This document shows positions 43,616 to 52,257 of a stretch of DNA of 64,000 nt, piece by piece (within the stretch, counting starts at the first letter, position 1; each line of letters opens with the position of its first letter). This DNA is from Runella sp. Lineage in GTDB: Bacteria; Bacteroidota; Bacteroidia; Cytophagales; Spirosomataceae. The notes beneath the pieces are model-generated. The model did no database searches. It saw only the letters and a program-made list of their open reading frames with translations, and was not told the origin of the DNA. The stretch covers positions 46,728 through 110,727 of the forward strand of contig NZ_JAIXST010000134.1 of the NCBI RefSeq assembly GCF_027484545.1, in the 5' to 3' direction. The position numbers and the translations under genes were made by a program.

Positions 43616-44041
43616 TTAAGATAACTTATCTTTATACCTTGTTTCAAACTCTTCATATTTGAGAATACTGAATTTAGGAAAATCGTTGTTTTTCAATACA
43701 TTAAAATGTTTATCATTCCCCACAATATGGTCGGCATTGGCCACAATGTAACAATCTACGAATTTATCGTCGTCGTGGTCGGCTTCTATTAAATACCAGC
43801 GAAAAGAAGGAGTAACGAGCAGTATATTAGGTAAAAGCAATAAGTAATTCAACATTCCATCAACCCGCTCTATACCATATCTTTGAGCCACTATTTCTTC
43901 ATATTCAAGTAGAATATCTGTCGTCAAACATAATTCAAATTTACCAGCCAACAGATACTGATAAATCCAATGATATTTATACTGAGGAGCTAACGACACC
44001 AAAAATACGTTGGTATCCAGTACAATACGCAGTTTAGTCAT
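43616..44041 (-). CDS. PIN domain toxin (PIN_3 family)
   Basis: 141 aa. Acidic residues of the PIN nuclease are visible: D-T-N-V-F (Asp9), E-Y-E-E-I (about 46-50), D-D-D-K-F-V-D-C (about 90-97) and N-A-D (about 101-103, followed by H-I-V-G-N-D-K-H). Matches the family annotated as putative toxin-antitoxin system toxin component, PIN family. The start overlaps the upstream antitoxin gene by 8 bp, which is typical for a type II module. Confidence 0.88.
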   Translation of the reverse strand: MTKLRIVLDTNVFLVSLAPQYKYHWIYQYLLAGKFELCLTTDILLEYEEIVAQRYGIERVDGMLNYLLLLPNILLVTPSFRWYLIEADHDDDKFVDCYIVANADHIVGNDKHFNVLKNNDFPKFSILKYEEFETRYKDKLS

Positions 44042-44231
44042 TTAGCCATTTTTCTAAATCTTCTTCTGAAATGCCTTTTTCTTCTACGGCTTTGCCAATT
44101 TTAGAAATCAATTTATCAGAGAAATAATTAGCAAGCATCTGTTTTACAGCCAGTAAATCTTCTTGTGAAGGTTGAAATGAGTACACCTTCAAAAGTTCTA
44201 ATTGTAAAGGTGATAGTTTTTGTGCTGTCAT
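44034..44231 (-). CDS. Antitoxin partner of the PIN toxin, 65 aa
   Basis: Small helical protein (L-Q-L-E-L-L-K-V-Y-S-F-Q-P-S-Q-E-D-L near residues 9-26) with the pattern D-L-x-x-V-K-x-M-L-A-x-Y-F found in antitoxins upstream of PIN_3 toxins in Bacteroidota and cyanobacteria. It starts 192 bp before the toxin start and overlaps it by 8 bp. Good confidence from context. Confidence 0.8.
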   Translation of the reverse strand: MTAQKLSPLQLELLKVYSFQPSQEDLLAVKQMLANYFSDKLISKIGKAVEEKGISEEDLEKWLND

Positions 44232-44285
44232 TTTTTATCCTGTTTCGTTAAACGAAGTTACACAAAATAATAATGATTTTAACAT

Positions 44286-46823
44286 TTACGGATTCACCTC
44301 CACCGTTCTTCCCGCACGACCATTTGCTCCAAATACCTTCATTTTAATACGTTTGCTCACCGGAAGCGGCTGCGAATAAATAGCACTGTTGGCGGTGGGT
44401 TCAGAGCCATCGGTGGTGTAACGAATGGTCAAGCCGGGCAATTGAACATTGGCCATCACTTGATTGCCTTCCACGATTGCTCCTGCCGTTGGTAAACGAT
44501 AGGCAAAGCCTCCGGCCAAATAATCCAAGCGAGGAAGTTCGCGTTTTCCTAACTGATTGACAAAAATTGACCACGCTTTCTCATACGATTTTTCATCGGC
44601 TTCGGCCGCCCAAGTGGGTGTTGGAGCCCAGGCACGCTCAGCCATACCAATCAATTTTGGCAACATCATGTACTCCAGTCGTTCGGGTGAATTGAGGGTT
44701 TCGCTCCAGAGCAACCCCTGAATTCCCACGATGTTTTGTTTTCCATAATCGGTCAGCCGTTCTTTCCCGTTGAAAATAGATCGGTCGAGGACATTACCCA
44801 AACGGTCTTCTTTGGAATTTTTGAAATAATCGTAGGGAATAAATGAAAACGGCTTGTCTACGTCGGAATACGCTCCCCAATAATACCCCGGCTCATCAAA
44901 GGATTTATAGTACGACATGTCAAAGTACAGGTGAGTGACACACGACAACACCACTTTATAGCCGGCATTGGCCAGTCGATACGCCAAATCTTCGGCCCCC
45001 CAGCCCAATACATTGTTCCAAACATCTACCTGTACCTCCTGACCGACAAAATCGGGATTGGGAATGATATGACTTTTGCCGTCAAGCATGGTTTTCCGCA
45101 TCGCAATTTCTTCCCAACCGTACAGGTAAAGCCCTTTTTTCTGCACCATATCGTTGATTTTACCGTAGAAATAATACCACAAATCGTCAGTAGTTTTGAG
45201 CTCGGGATTTAGTTGGCGCAGTTTAGCCACCGCTGGCGATTGAGTCCAAACTCCTATCGGAACTTCGTCACCTCCGTAGTGAATGGTTTCAATAGGTGCA
45301 CCCGCTTCGCGATACATGGCCAAAATCTCATCCGTAACCGTTTCCAAAAAACGATAGACGGAGGGCATAGCTACATTAATGACATTGTCGTTGTACATCT
45401 GTACCGAACGGTACGAGGAGCGGTCGGCAGGGTCGTATAAAAGGTATTTTTCGGCTTCGTCTTTGCGTCCTTCGGCCAGTTTGGTAACGTATCTTGCTTC
45501 CATGGCCTTTACTGCCGCCCGGGCATGACCCGGCGCTTCGATTTCGGAAATGACCTTAATGTGACGGGCATTGGCATAACGCAATATGTCCACAAATTCC
45601 AATCGGCTATAATAACCGCTGCCCGCACTGTTCATCGCCTCCGGTCCTGAACCATACGCCGGGGGAAGGCTTTTGAGTGGAACATCCGAATGACCGCGCA
45701 TAGCCCCCACCTGCGTCAACTCGGGCAGGGATGGTATTTCCAAACGCCAACCTTCATCGTCTGAAAAGTGCAGATGAAGTACGTTGAGTTTATAAAAACC
45801 CATCAGGTCGAGCAATTTTAACAGTTGTTTTTTGGAATGAAAATGACGGGCTACGTCCAACATAATGGCTCGGTGCCCGAAGCGGGGCTGATCGCTTACT
45901 TCAACCCCCGTAACCGTTAGACTTGATTGCGTCTTACCCCAAGAGGAAGGAGGCAATAAAGCCAATAGGGACTGAATTCCATAAAAAGCCCCTGCTCGGT
46001 CGGATGCGGCAATTTCAATTCCTTTCTCATTGACCATCAACCGATATGCTTCTTTGGGCATATTTTCAACTCGAAATACAATGGCCGATGCTGCGCCTGA
46101 TTTTCCGTTAGCTATGGGTAGTGTTTTTCCCAACATTCCACTCAATTGTGAATTCAAAAAAGCAGCTTCTTCCTTTAATTCGGCAGGGGCAACCAACTCA
46201 GTTTGAGGTGTTATCACAAAAGGAGTTCCCCGCTCGCGATATTGCTGTGGGCTTGGAATGATTTTGGGAAGGTCTTTTTCTTCAATGGCTTGGATGGCTT
46301 TGTTTTGGGCAAATGTCTTTTCGGGGGTAATCACTCCAAGATTATCTCCGGCAAAGCGTTGAAATTGGCGGGATTGCGTAGAAGATTTAATGGAATAATC
46401 CGTCAGTGAATAGCCTTTTCCTGGCTGTTGGTCCCATACCCAATACAAACCGGCAGGCCCATCCGTAAAATTAATGACCCATGCCTCCGATATAAGCTTA
46501 ATCTCTAAAGAAGCACCCGGTTTTAGCCCTTGAAAATTGGCCGTAGGCAGCAACTGAAACAAATCACCGTTGACGTGTTTAACTTTTAAGTCAGCCGACA
46601 ACGTGGTGTCTACTTTTCGTACGAAATTGAAATAAAAGCTCCAACCGTTCTTAGGAAGCGCTTTTTTACCAGTATTGGTGATGGCAAAAGCGGTCAGCGA
46701 TGCCGATTTTCCCTGATGGTTATTTTCAATAATTTCCCAACTGATTTTTAAAGAAGGAGCCGCTAATTGCGCCTGTAAACCGGTTGAAATCAACACAAAC
46801 AGTAAAAATAAATAACGAATCAT
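44286..46823 (-). CDS. Beta-N-acetylhexosaminidase, GH20 family
   Basis: 845 aa with signal peptide (cleavage after A-Q near residue 20). Domains in order: CHB_HEX N-terminal carbohydrate-binding-like domain (about 25-165), GH20 N-terminal domain (about 185-315, R-M-x-N-E-K-G), catalytic TIM barrel (about 320-700) with the acid pair in H-Y-G-G-D-E-V-P (about 513-521), and CHB_HEX_C (about 765-845, with T-T-D-G-S-E-P). It removes terminal GlcNAc/GalNAc, for example from chitobiose, and is probably periplasmic. It is monocistronic, with a minus-strand TACTTTTG box at 46871-46878. Confidence 0.93.
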   Translation of the reverse strand: MIRYLFLLFVLISTGLQAQLAAPSLKISWEIIENNHQGKSASLTAFAITNTGKKALPKNGWSFYFNFVRKVDTTLSADLKVKHVNGDLFQLLPTANFQGLKPGASLEIKLISEAWVINFTDGPAGLYWVWDQQPGKGYSLTDYSIKSSTQSRQFQRFAGDNLGVITPEKTFAQNKAIQAIEEKDLPKIIPSPQQYRERGTPFVITPQTELVAPAELKEEAAFLNSQLSGMLGKTLPIANGKSGAASAIVFRVENMPKEAYRLMVNEKGIEIAASDRAGAFYGIQSLLALLPPSSWGKTQSSLTVTGVEVSDQPRFGHRAIMLDVARHFHSKKQLLKLLDLMGFYKLNVLHLHFSDDEGWRLEIPSLPELTQVGAMRGHSDVPLKSLPPAYGSGPEAMNSAGSGYYSRLEFVDILRYANARHIKVISEIEAPGHARAAVKAMEARYVTKLAEGRKDEAEKYLLYDPADRSSYRSVQMYNDNVINVAMPSVYRFLETVTDEILAMYREAGAPIETIHYGGDEVPIGVWTQSPAVAKLRQLNPELKTTDDLWYYFYGKINDMVQKKGLYLYGWEEIAMRKTMLDGKSHIIPNPDFVGQEVQVDVWNNVLGWGAEDLAYRLANAGYKVVLSCVTHLYFDMSYYKSFDEPGYYWGAYSDVDKPFSFIPYDYFKNSKEDRLGNVLDRSIFNGKERLTDYGKQNIVGIQGLLWSETLNSPERLEYMMLPKLIGMAERAWAPTPTWAAEADEKSYEKAWSIFVNQLGKRELPRLDYLAGGFAYRLPTAGAIVEGNQVMANVQLPGLTIRYTTDGSEPTANSAIYSQPLPVSKRIKMKVFGANGRAGRTVEVNP

Positions 46824-46870
46824 TTGAACTCAGATAGTTTAATAAAATAAGACGAAGGGGTGACAAGCAG

Positions 46871-46878
46871 CAAAAGTA
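46871..46878 (-). promoter_or_regulatory. -7 box of the GH20 gene
   Basis: CAAAAGTA reads TACTTTTG on the minus strand, 48 bp before the start codon. Confidence 0.4.
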
Positions 46879-46976
46879 AATGAACATTGCCGGAGTTGAA
46901 ATTTTGTTTAGCAAAACGTTTTGTAAAAAACCGCATGTACTCCATTTTGCAAGTAAATTCACTCCAAAAATCACGC

Positions 46977-47262
46977 ATGAAGTCTCCAAATTACCTTCCA
47001 ACGATTGAACCCGTTTTTTCAACTGACTATCCTGAAGTGGTGGATGTGTGGGAGGCATCTGTGCGAGCCACGCATCATTTTTTACCCGAAACTGGTCATT
47101 CTCCACGCTATCAACGATTTGAAGGTAAAAAAAGTAGATGTAAATGAGCAAAACCCGCAAGCCATAGGATTTTATGAACATATACGTTTTGAAATTATCA
47201 ACCGCTCCGAATTAGACGGATTGGGCAAGCCTTATCCGATTCTGCACATGCAGCTGGGCTGA
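46977..47262 (+). pseudogene. GNAT acetyltransferase remnant with internal deletion
   Basis: Starts at ATG 46977 and reads Y-P-E-V-V-D-V-W-E-A-S-V-R-A-T-H-H-F-L-P-E, the start of a GNAT family acetyltransferase. The sequence then jumps, in another frame, to L-H-A-I-N-D-L-K-V-K-K-V-D-V-N-E-Q-N-P-Q-A-I-G-F-Y-E-H and a normal C-terminus ending at TGA 47260. About 60 codons including the acetyl-CoA binding loop are missing between them. The gene is dead. A terminator follows. Confidence 0.8.
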
Positions 47263-47274
47263 TATCTTTGCTAT

Positions 47275-47320
47275 AAAAAAGCGGAGGTTAAAAGGCAATG
47301 CCTCCTGACCTCCGCTTTTT
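47275..47320. terminator. Bidirectional terminator
   Basis: AAAAAAGCGGAGGT (to 47288) pairs with ACCTCCGCTTTTT (47308-47320). Serves the convergent GNAT remnant and the DUF1328 gene. Confidence 0.85.
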
Positions 47321-47346
47321 GCGAATTACAAATTCGCTGCAATTTA

Positions 47347-47369
47347 GTTCGAGATTGTAAATCTCGAAC
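47347..47369. repeat. Perfect 10-bp stem hairpin
   Basis: GTTCGAGATT-GTA-AATCTCGAAC. It lies between the terminator and the DUF1328 stop codon and is not followed by a T-run. Probably a dispersed intergenic repeat. Confidence 0.65.
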
Positions 47370-47383
47370 AGCATTACGTTTAC

Positions 47384-47545
47384 CTATATTCTTCTTCTGC
47401 CTGCAATTAGGCTAATTAAAAAGAGCACAATGGTAATGTAGAAAACAATTTTAGCTAAGCCGGCAGCGCTCGCGGCAATGCCTCCAAATCCAAAAAGAGC
47501 GGCAACTATCGCTACAATCAACAAAATAACAGTCCAGCGTATCAT
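47384..47545 (-). CDS. DUF1328 family small membrane protein
   Basis: 53 aa: M-I-R-W-T-V-I-L-L-I-V-A-I-V-A-A-L-F-G-F, then G-G-I-A-A-S-A-A-G-L-A-K-I and a final helix ending G-R-R-R-I. Two membrane helices with F-G-F-G-G-I between them are diagnostic of DUF1328 (YtjA-like). Function unknown, often stress induced. The start is ATG 47545 and the stop TAG at 47384-47386. Confidence 0.88.
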   Translation of the reverse strand: MIRWTVILLIVAIVAALFGFGGIAASAAGLAKIVFYITIVLFLISLIAGRRRI

Positions 47546-47676
47546 GTCAGTAAGTGTTTTTGGGTGCGAATAATTTATTTTATTCTATTCTTTAAAACTC
47601 TCTTACCGGCTGAATTTCGGGATATATTTTACTGATTTTATGCTATTTTTAACCAAAGTGTAGAAAAAAATCCCCA

Positions 47677-48204
47677 CTAACTGGGGGTTGATGTTCGGCA
47701 TATTCCCACTGTTACAATCAATTGCCCCACATGCCGCTGTGTATGCTCCGCTGCGTGGAAAAGTAACCCCAAGACCGTAGAGGGAATTTGCGCGCGTCCG
47801 ACTCCGCGTATTTCTGTAAGGGTTCCCTCGTCAGTATGCTGAATTTGGTTTAACGCCTTATCTATTTGTTTACTGAAAAGTTGAAATAAAGCCTCAAATG
47901 AATCTGCACCTTCCTGAGACTTGCCTTCGTTGGCAAGCCATTGCAATTGTGCGGCGTTTAGTGATTCTCCCCGTGCATACGTTAACAGGCGGTCGAGAAC
48001 ACCCGTTAAATGCTGTAAATGAAATCCTGCCGATGCCATTCCGGCGGGTCGTGTCCACAGTTGATTCTCTGGAAAATTATGGCCTAATGTCTCTACTTCT
48101 TCACGGGCTTGCAGCAACGCATGAGCAACGGGTTGCAATAAAGGGGGAATGTTAGGAAGCGGGCCTCGCAGCCAAACTTCCCGAGTTTCGGATAAATGTT
48201 TCAA
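47677..48204 (-). CDS. DinB superfamily protein
   Basis: 175 aa. Helical bundle with metal-ligand histidines in F-H-L-Q-H-L (about residues 62-67) and L-F-H-A-A-E-H-T-Q-R-H (about 148-158), as in DinB_2 proteins. No signal peptide. The substrate is unknown. It is not closely similar to the DinB protein at 34679. Confidence 0.82.
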   Translation of the reverse strand: MKHLSETREVWLRGPLPNIPPLLQPVAHALLQAREEVETLGHNFPENQLWTRPAGMASAGFHLQHLTGVLDRLLTYARGESLNAAQLQWLANEGKSQEGADSFEALFQLFSKQIDKALNQIQHTDEGTLTEIRGVGRAQIPSTVLGLLFHAAEHTQRHVGQLIVTVGICRTSTPS

Positions 48205-48286
48205 CGTATCTTTGGCTATATTTTTCTAAATTTGAACATAAATTGCCAAAGTAATCGTTCATACACCGCAAATCCTACTCTATTTT

Positions 48287-49447
48287 ATGCGTTGCTTTCT
48301 GTTTTTGTTGGTGGCAATTTGGGCGTTTGTGTCGGGCGTGCAAGCCCAACGCATGGGTGTGTATCGGTTTGATACAACCTTGGAAGAAGAATCGGGAAAA
48401 CTACCCGCATTCAAGCCTCTTGGCCAACCCGGCACCTATCAGGAAGAGAAACTTCCTGAGTTAAAAAATGCCAAACGAACGGTATACGCTTTTGAGAAAA
48501 ATTGCGGCCTTCAATTTGACAATCGTGCCGCCAACGGTTTTCTGGGCGGCTCTTACACCATCGAAATCTATTTTCGATTTTTGGCTTTAGACAGTTGGAA
48601 ACGAGTTATTGACTTCAAAAATCGAAAGTCAGACAACGGTTGTTATGTCTACGAAGGCAAACTTAATTTTTACAACTTTGCCATGGGAACTAAAGCACCT
48701 GTAAACCCCAACGAATACACGCATTATGTGGTCTCGCGCGATGCCAAAACGCAACAACTCAAAATGTACGTGGACGGCGAGTCAAAAGTGCAATTTACGG
48801 ACAAATTTGACCAAGGCGTAATTGACGATGATGGAGTTTTAAATTTCTTTTTTGATGACCTTATCGTAAAAGAAGAAGCCAGCGAAGGAGCCGTAGCGAT
48901 GATAAAAATCTACGATTATGTCGTTGACCCCGCCACCATAAAACGTGGTTTTTTACTTCTCAATGAGGGAATTACCAAATCCATTGCGGTAAAAACACCG
49001 CCCGTTATCACACCTGCACTTCCCGCTGCCACACCTCCTGTTGCTGCTGCGACCGAAAAACCAAAATCATATACCAATTTTGAGGAGAAAGCCGTTGCTA
49101 TTGGAGCATCTATTGTTCTAAACAACATTCGGTTTGTGCAAAGTAAAGCGGAACTATTACCTGAATCGGATGCCGAGCTCAACCATTTGTGGGAATTTAT
49201 GCGCGAACATCCAACTGCCGAAATTGAGCTCCAGGGTCACACCGACAACCAAGGAGATTTTGACTTGAATCTGGCATTATCCAAACAACGGGTAGAAGCC
49301 GTGAAGGCTTTTTTAGTTTCTAAAGGAGTTGCCGCTCAACGCATTTCGGGCAGAGGATTTGGCTCCACACGACCTATTGCCAACAATAATCGAGAAGAAA
49401 CTCGCCGGCTTAATCGACGGGTTGAATTAGTAATTAAAAAAATTTGA
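48287..49447 (+). CDS. OmpA family protein with LamG-like N-terminal domain
   Basis: 386 aa. Signal peptide (cleavage after V-Q-A-Q near residue 21), a concanavalin/LamG-like beta-sandwich (about 45-230, with Y-T-I-E-I-Y-F-R and Y-T-H-Y-V-V-S-R-D), a proline/alanine linker (about 235-265) and a C-terminal OmpA domain (about 275-386) with the peptidoglycan-binding GHTDNQGD-x-D-L-N-L-A-L-S-K-x-R motif. It is likely anchored to peptidoglycan at the outer membrane. The next gene starts 4 bp downstream and is probably in the same operon. Confidence 0.88.
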   Translation: MRCFLFLLVAIWAFVSGVQAQRMGVYRFDTTLEEESGKLPAFKPLGQPGTYQEEKLPELKNAKRTVYAFEKNCGLQFDNRAANGFLGGSYTIEIYFRFLALDSWKRVIDFKNRKSDNGCYVYEGKLNFYNFAMGTKAPVNPNEYTHYVVSRDAKTQQLKMYVDGESKVQFTDKFDQGVIDDDGVLNFFFDDLIVKEEASEGAVAMIKIYDYVVDPATIKRGFLLLNEGITKSIAVKTPPVITPALPAATPPVAAATEKPKSYTNFEEKAVAIGASIVLNNIRFVQSKAELLPESDAELNHLWEFMREHPTAEIELQGHTDNQGDFDLNLALSKQRVEAVKAFLVSKGVAAQRISGRGFGSTRPIANNNREETRRLNRRVELVIKKI

Positions 49448-49451
49448 CAGC

Positions 49452-50345
49452 GTGAAAAATCTCATTTTCCTACTTTTTATCTGCACTTTAATAGTAACCT
49501 CGTGCCAAGACCCAACTCCCGACCCAACGCCGGGCGGCGAACTTTCGGACGTTTTTTCTGAAACACCAACGATAAGTCCAATTACGCCCTCTAACCAACT
49601 CGACGAGGCTTCTGGTTTGGCAGACAGTCAAAAACAGTCGGGGCTTTTATGGACGCACGGAGATGCGGGCTCGCCCGATGAGATTTATTTACTGAATCGT
49701 CAGGGGAAATTAGTGGGAACCGTAAAAACGCCGTTTAACAACTACGATTGGGAAGACGTAGCCATCGGTCCCGGCCCTCAAACGGGTGAAACCTATCTTT
49801 ACCTTGCCGACATTGGCGACAACGGCAGCAGTCAGGACGTTAAGCGCATTTATCGTTTCCCCGAACCCAGCAATCCTTCTTCCACCATTACGGCTTTCGG
49901 CCGTATTCAATTCCGTTATCCGGACGGCTCTTTTGATGCTGAAACAATCCTATTGGACCCTCTCACGAGAGATTTGTTTGTTGTAACCAAATGGCTTCCT
50001 AAAGCACGACTTTATCGGTTGGCCTATCCACAATCTACTAATGAAGTTATAACGGCTCAAAAAATAGGTGAAATGACCGTAGGAAGTGACTTAACAGGAG
50101 GAAGTATCTCCGTAGTGGGTACCGAAATAGTAGTACGTGGTTATACCGCCATTAATTATTGGAAACGAAAAACAACGGAAAGTGTGGGCGAAGTACTGCT
50201 TCGAGCTCCCAACAAAACCCTTCCGTATCTTTTTGAACCACAGGGAGAAGCTGTCAGTTTTGCTAAAAATAACAATGGCTATTTCACGCTGAGTGAGCGC
50301 AATATTGCCCCTTCTGTCAATCTGTATTTTTACGTCAGAAAGTAA
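49452..50345 (+). CDS. Lipoprotein, putative beta-propeller
   Basis: 297 aa starting at GTG 49452. Lipobox V-T-S-C (Cys18) followed by a Pro/Asp-rich spacer (D-P-T-P-D-P-T-P). The rest has repeated W/D-containing strands (L-L-W-T-H-G-D-A-G, D-W-E-D-V-A-I-G, Y-L-A-D-I-G-D-N) resembling SdiA-regulated or YncE-like propellers. Function unknown. It follows the OmpA protein gene with a 4-bp gap. Confidence 0.78.
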   Translation: MKNLIFLLFICTLIVTSCQDPTPDPTPGGELSDVFSETPTISPITPSNQLDEASGLADSQKQSGLLWTHGDAGSPDEIYLLNRQGKLVGTVKTPFNNYDWEDVAIGPGPQTGETYLYLADIGDNGSSQDVKRIYRFPEPSNPSSTITAFGRIQFRYPDGSFDAETILLDPLTRDLFVVTKWLPKARLYRLAYPQSTNEVITAQKIGEMTVGSDLTGGSISVVGTEIVVRGYTAINYWKRKTTESVGEVLLRAPNKTLPYLFEPQGEAVSFAKNNNGYFTLSERNIAPSVNLYFYVRK

Positions 50346-50432
50346 AGGAAGTCAACAGTTTACAGTTATTAGTTTACAATTTAAACACCCTTGTTTATAA
50401 TCTGTCCATAGCTTTTATTGAGTAAACTGAAA

Positions 50433-50891
50433 CTATTTCCACTCGTTCAACTCCACTAAATACCCATCAGGGTCAGCTAAGTAAATCTGAACTACGCCAT
50501 CAAAACGTACCTGTTTATGAAAAGGCAGTTTAAGCTTGGTCAAATACGCTTCCGCTTTTCCCATTGAACTCACAAAAACCGCAAAGTGGCTCCCGTTCCG
50601 GTCATTGACCACGGGCTGAGTACGCCCCGCTAATAAATGAATTTGTTGGTCGGTCCCAATCTTAAACCAAGCCCGAATGGCTTTTAGATTGTCAGGAACT
50701 TCAATGCGATCCAATTGCAAAACCTCTCCATAAAATTTAGCACTTACCTGAATGTCGGCTACTTGCAAGGCAATATGATTGTGTTTTACAATTCCGATTT
50801 TATCTTGTGAAAATGCTGATAAACAAGCCACTAAAGTCAAAACAAATGTAAGTTGAATGGAAATCTCATTGGGGAAGTACGTTTTACGCAA
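50433..50891 (-). CDS. VOC/glyoxalase family protein with signal peptide
   Basis: I choose TTG 50891 as start: it yields L-R-K-T-Y-F then a hydrophobic core and S-A-F-S-Q cleavage site, as expected for a periplasmic protein. The longer frame to 51071 would overlap the neighbouring gene and place the signal inside. The mature part has one VOC domain: H-N-H-I-A-L-Q-V-A-D (about residues 36-45 of the short form), F-Y-G-E-V-L, H-L-L-A-G, and D-P-D-G-Y-L-V-E-L-N-E at the end. Metal-dependent lyase or dioxygenase fold; substrate unknown. Confidence 0.75.
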   Translation of the reverse strand: MRKTYFPNEISIQLTFVLTLVACLSAFSQDKIGIVKHNHIALQVADIQVSAKFYGEVLQLDRIEVPDNLKAIRAWFKIGTDQQIHLLAGRTQPVVNDRNGSHFAVFVSSMGKAEAYLTKLKLPFHKQVRFDGVVQIYLADPDGYLVELNEWK

Positions 50892-50974
50892 AAAGGGATG
50901 GTTGTTATCTTGAAAAGGGATATCGGATAAAGATATACCTGAATAGAATTCCGCAGAATGGGGATTCCGGGCTC

Positions 50975-51262
50975 TTATAACCATCCTTTTACTAATTCTT
51001 CCCATTCCCGCTCCAACGAGTAGGTCGGCATTTCGGCACGGGAGCGTCGGTACCAATAACCAGCATTCCACTGATCTCCTTCTTTGCGATGCAAATACGC
51101 GTGCAGGCGGTCATACTCACGCGTTCCTTCGCGCGACTGCGCTATTTCGTGGGCTTTTTCCCAATTGTCTTTGGCATCATACCAAAGGGCTTGCACCAAA
51201 ATAGGGCATTGAGTTGGCGGTTGAGCTTCGGTCAGCGAAGCCATAAAATCGTTAACAGTCAT
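50975..51262 (-). CDS. Conserved hypothetical protein, 95 aa
   Basis: Recurrent small family in Bacteroidota and Planctomycetota, as I recall, with A-L-W-Y-D-A-K-D-N-W-E-K-A-H-E-I-A-Q near residue 25 and H-A-Y-L-H-R-K-E-G-D-x-W-N-A-x-Y-W-Y-x-R near 54. Helical, perhaps TPR-like. No signal peptide. Function unknown. On the same strand as the VOC gene and may be co-transcribed. Confidence 0.8.
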   Translation of the reverse strand: MTVNDFMASLTEAQPPTQCPILVQALWYDAKDNWEKAHEIAQSREGTREYDRLHAYLHRKEGDQWNAGYWYRRSRAEMPTYSLEREWEELVKGWL

Positions 51263-51352
51263 CGTATTTCTAAATTAATCTTCCGGTTTACAGTAATTGG
51301 CAAAAAACAAAAAAAGCTGATTTTCCTCATCTTTTCTTAAAAATCCCACCGG

Positions 51353-51360
51353 TACTTTTG
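51353..51360 (+). promoter_or_regulatory. -7 box of the desaturase gene
   Basis: TACTTTTG, 32 bp before ATG 51393. Confidence 0.45.
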
Positions 51361-51392
51361 CAAGACGATACTCTCAATCCATCTTTCAAATT

Positions 51393-52145
51393 ATGTATAT
51401 TCTTGTATTTTTCGTAGCCCATTGGTATTTATCACTTTTAATGCAGACTTTCTTTTTGCACCGCTACGCAGCCCACAAAATGTTTACAATGAGTCCATTT
51501 TGGGAAAAATTCTTTTACGGTCTCACATTCATTTTCCAAGGTTCGTCATTCTTAAGTCCGTATGCGTATGGTGTCATGCACCGACTTCATCATGCCTACG
51601 CTGATACCGAGGAAGATCCACATTCTCCCAGTTTTTCATCAAGTTTGTTTGATATGATGTGGAAAACTAAAAATTACTACAATACTATTTTGCATCACGA
51701 AGATAAAATACCTGCTAAATTTAAGAAAGATGTTCCTCACTGGGAATTTATCGAAAGGTTAGGCGACTTCTGGGCTATCCGCATAGGCTGGGGCGTGTTA
51801 TACACTTTGTTTTATATCCAATTTGCTACGGCTTGGTGGATGTTTTTACTGCTGCCTATCCACTTTCTGATGGGGCCTGTACACGGTGTCATTATCAACT
51901 GGTACGCTCACAAATACGGCTATATTAACTTTAAAGTAAACGATACTGCTAAAAATTTGCTTCCGTTTGATTTTCTGATGATGGGTGAATCATATCACAA
52001 CAATCATCACAAACTCGGTGGACGTGCCAATTTTGGCGTGAAATGGCACGAATTTGACCCTACATTCCCATTCATTTTATTTTTGAATGCAACGGGAATC
52101 ATCAAGCTGAAACGCAATAATGATTTGAATTACATGCCGAATTAG
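51393..52145 (+). CDS. Acyl-CoA/fatty acid desaturase
   Basis: 250 aa integral membrane di-iron enzyme. The three histidine boxes are H-R-Y-A-A-H (about residues 24-29), H-R-L-H-H-A (about 63-68) and H-N-N-H-H (about 207-211). Four membrane helices. The reaction is probably delta-9 type desaturation of acyl chains for membrane fluidity. Single gene with own promoter. Confidence 0.9.
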   Translation: MYILVFFVAHWYLSLLMQTFFLHRYAAHKMFTMSPFWEKFFYGLTFIFQGSSFLSPYAYGVMHRLHHAYADTEEDPHSPSFSSSLFDMMWKTKNYYNTILHHEDKIPAKFKKDVPHWEFIERLGDFWAIRIGWGVLYTLFYIQFATAWWMFLLLPIHFLMGPVHGVIINWYAHKYGYINFKVNDTAKNLLPFDFLMMGESYHNNHHKLGGRANFGVKWHEFDPTFPFILFLNATGIIKLKRNNDLNYMPN

Positions 52146-52257
52146 GAACAAGTTATTCGTTATCTGTTAAATCGTTAACCGTTAAGATCTCAGCGTAAAA
52201 TTGGGCAATTAACTAATAACAATTAACAGCGGGGCCGCCCGCGCAGTAACGGCTACA

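Noticed and set aside
46726..47181. 151-codon minus frame upstream of the GH20 gene
   Set aside because: Runs across the GNAT remnant and the GH20 signal peptide in the wrong frame; no motif.
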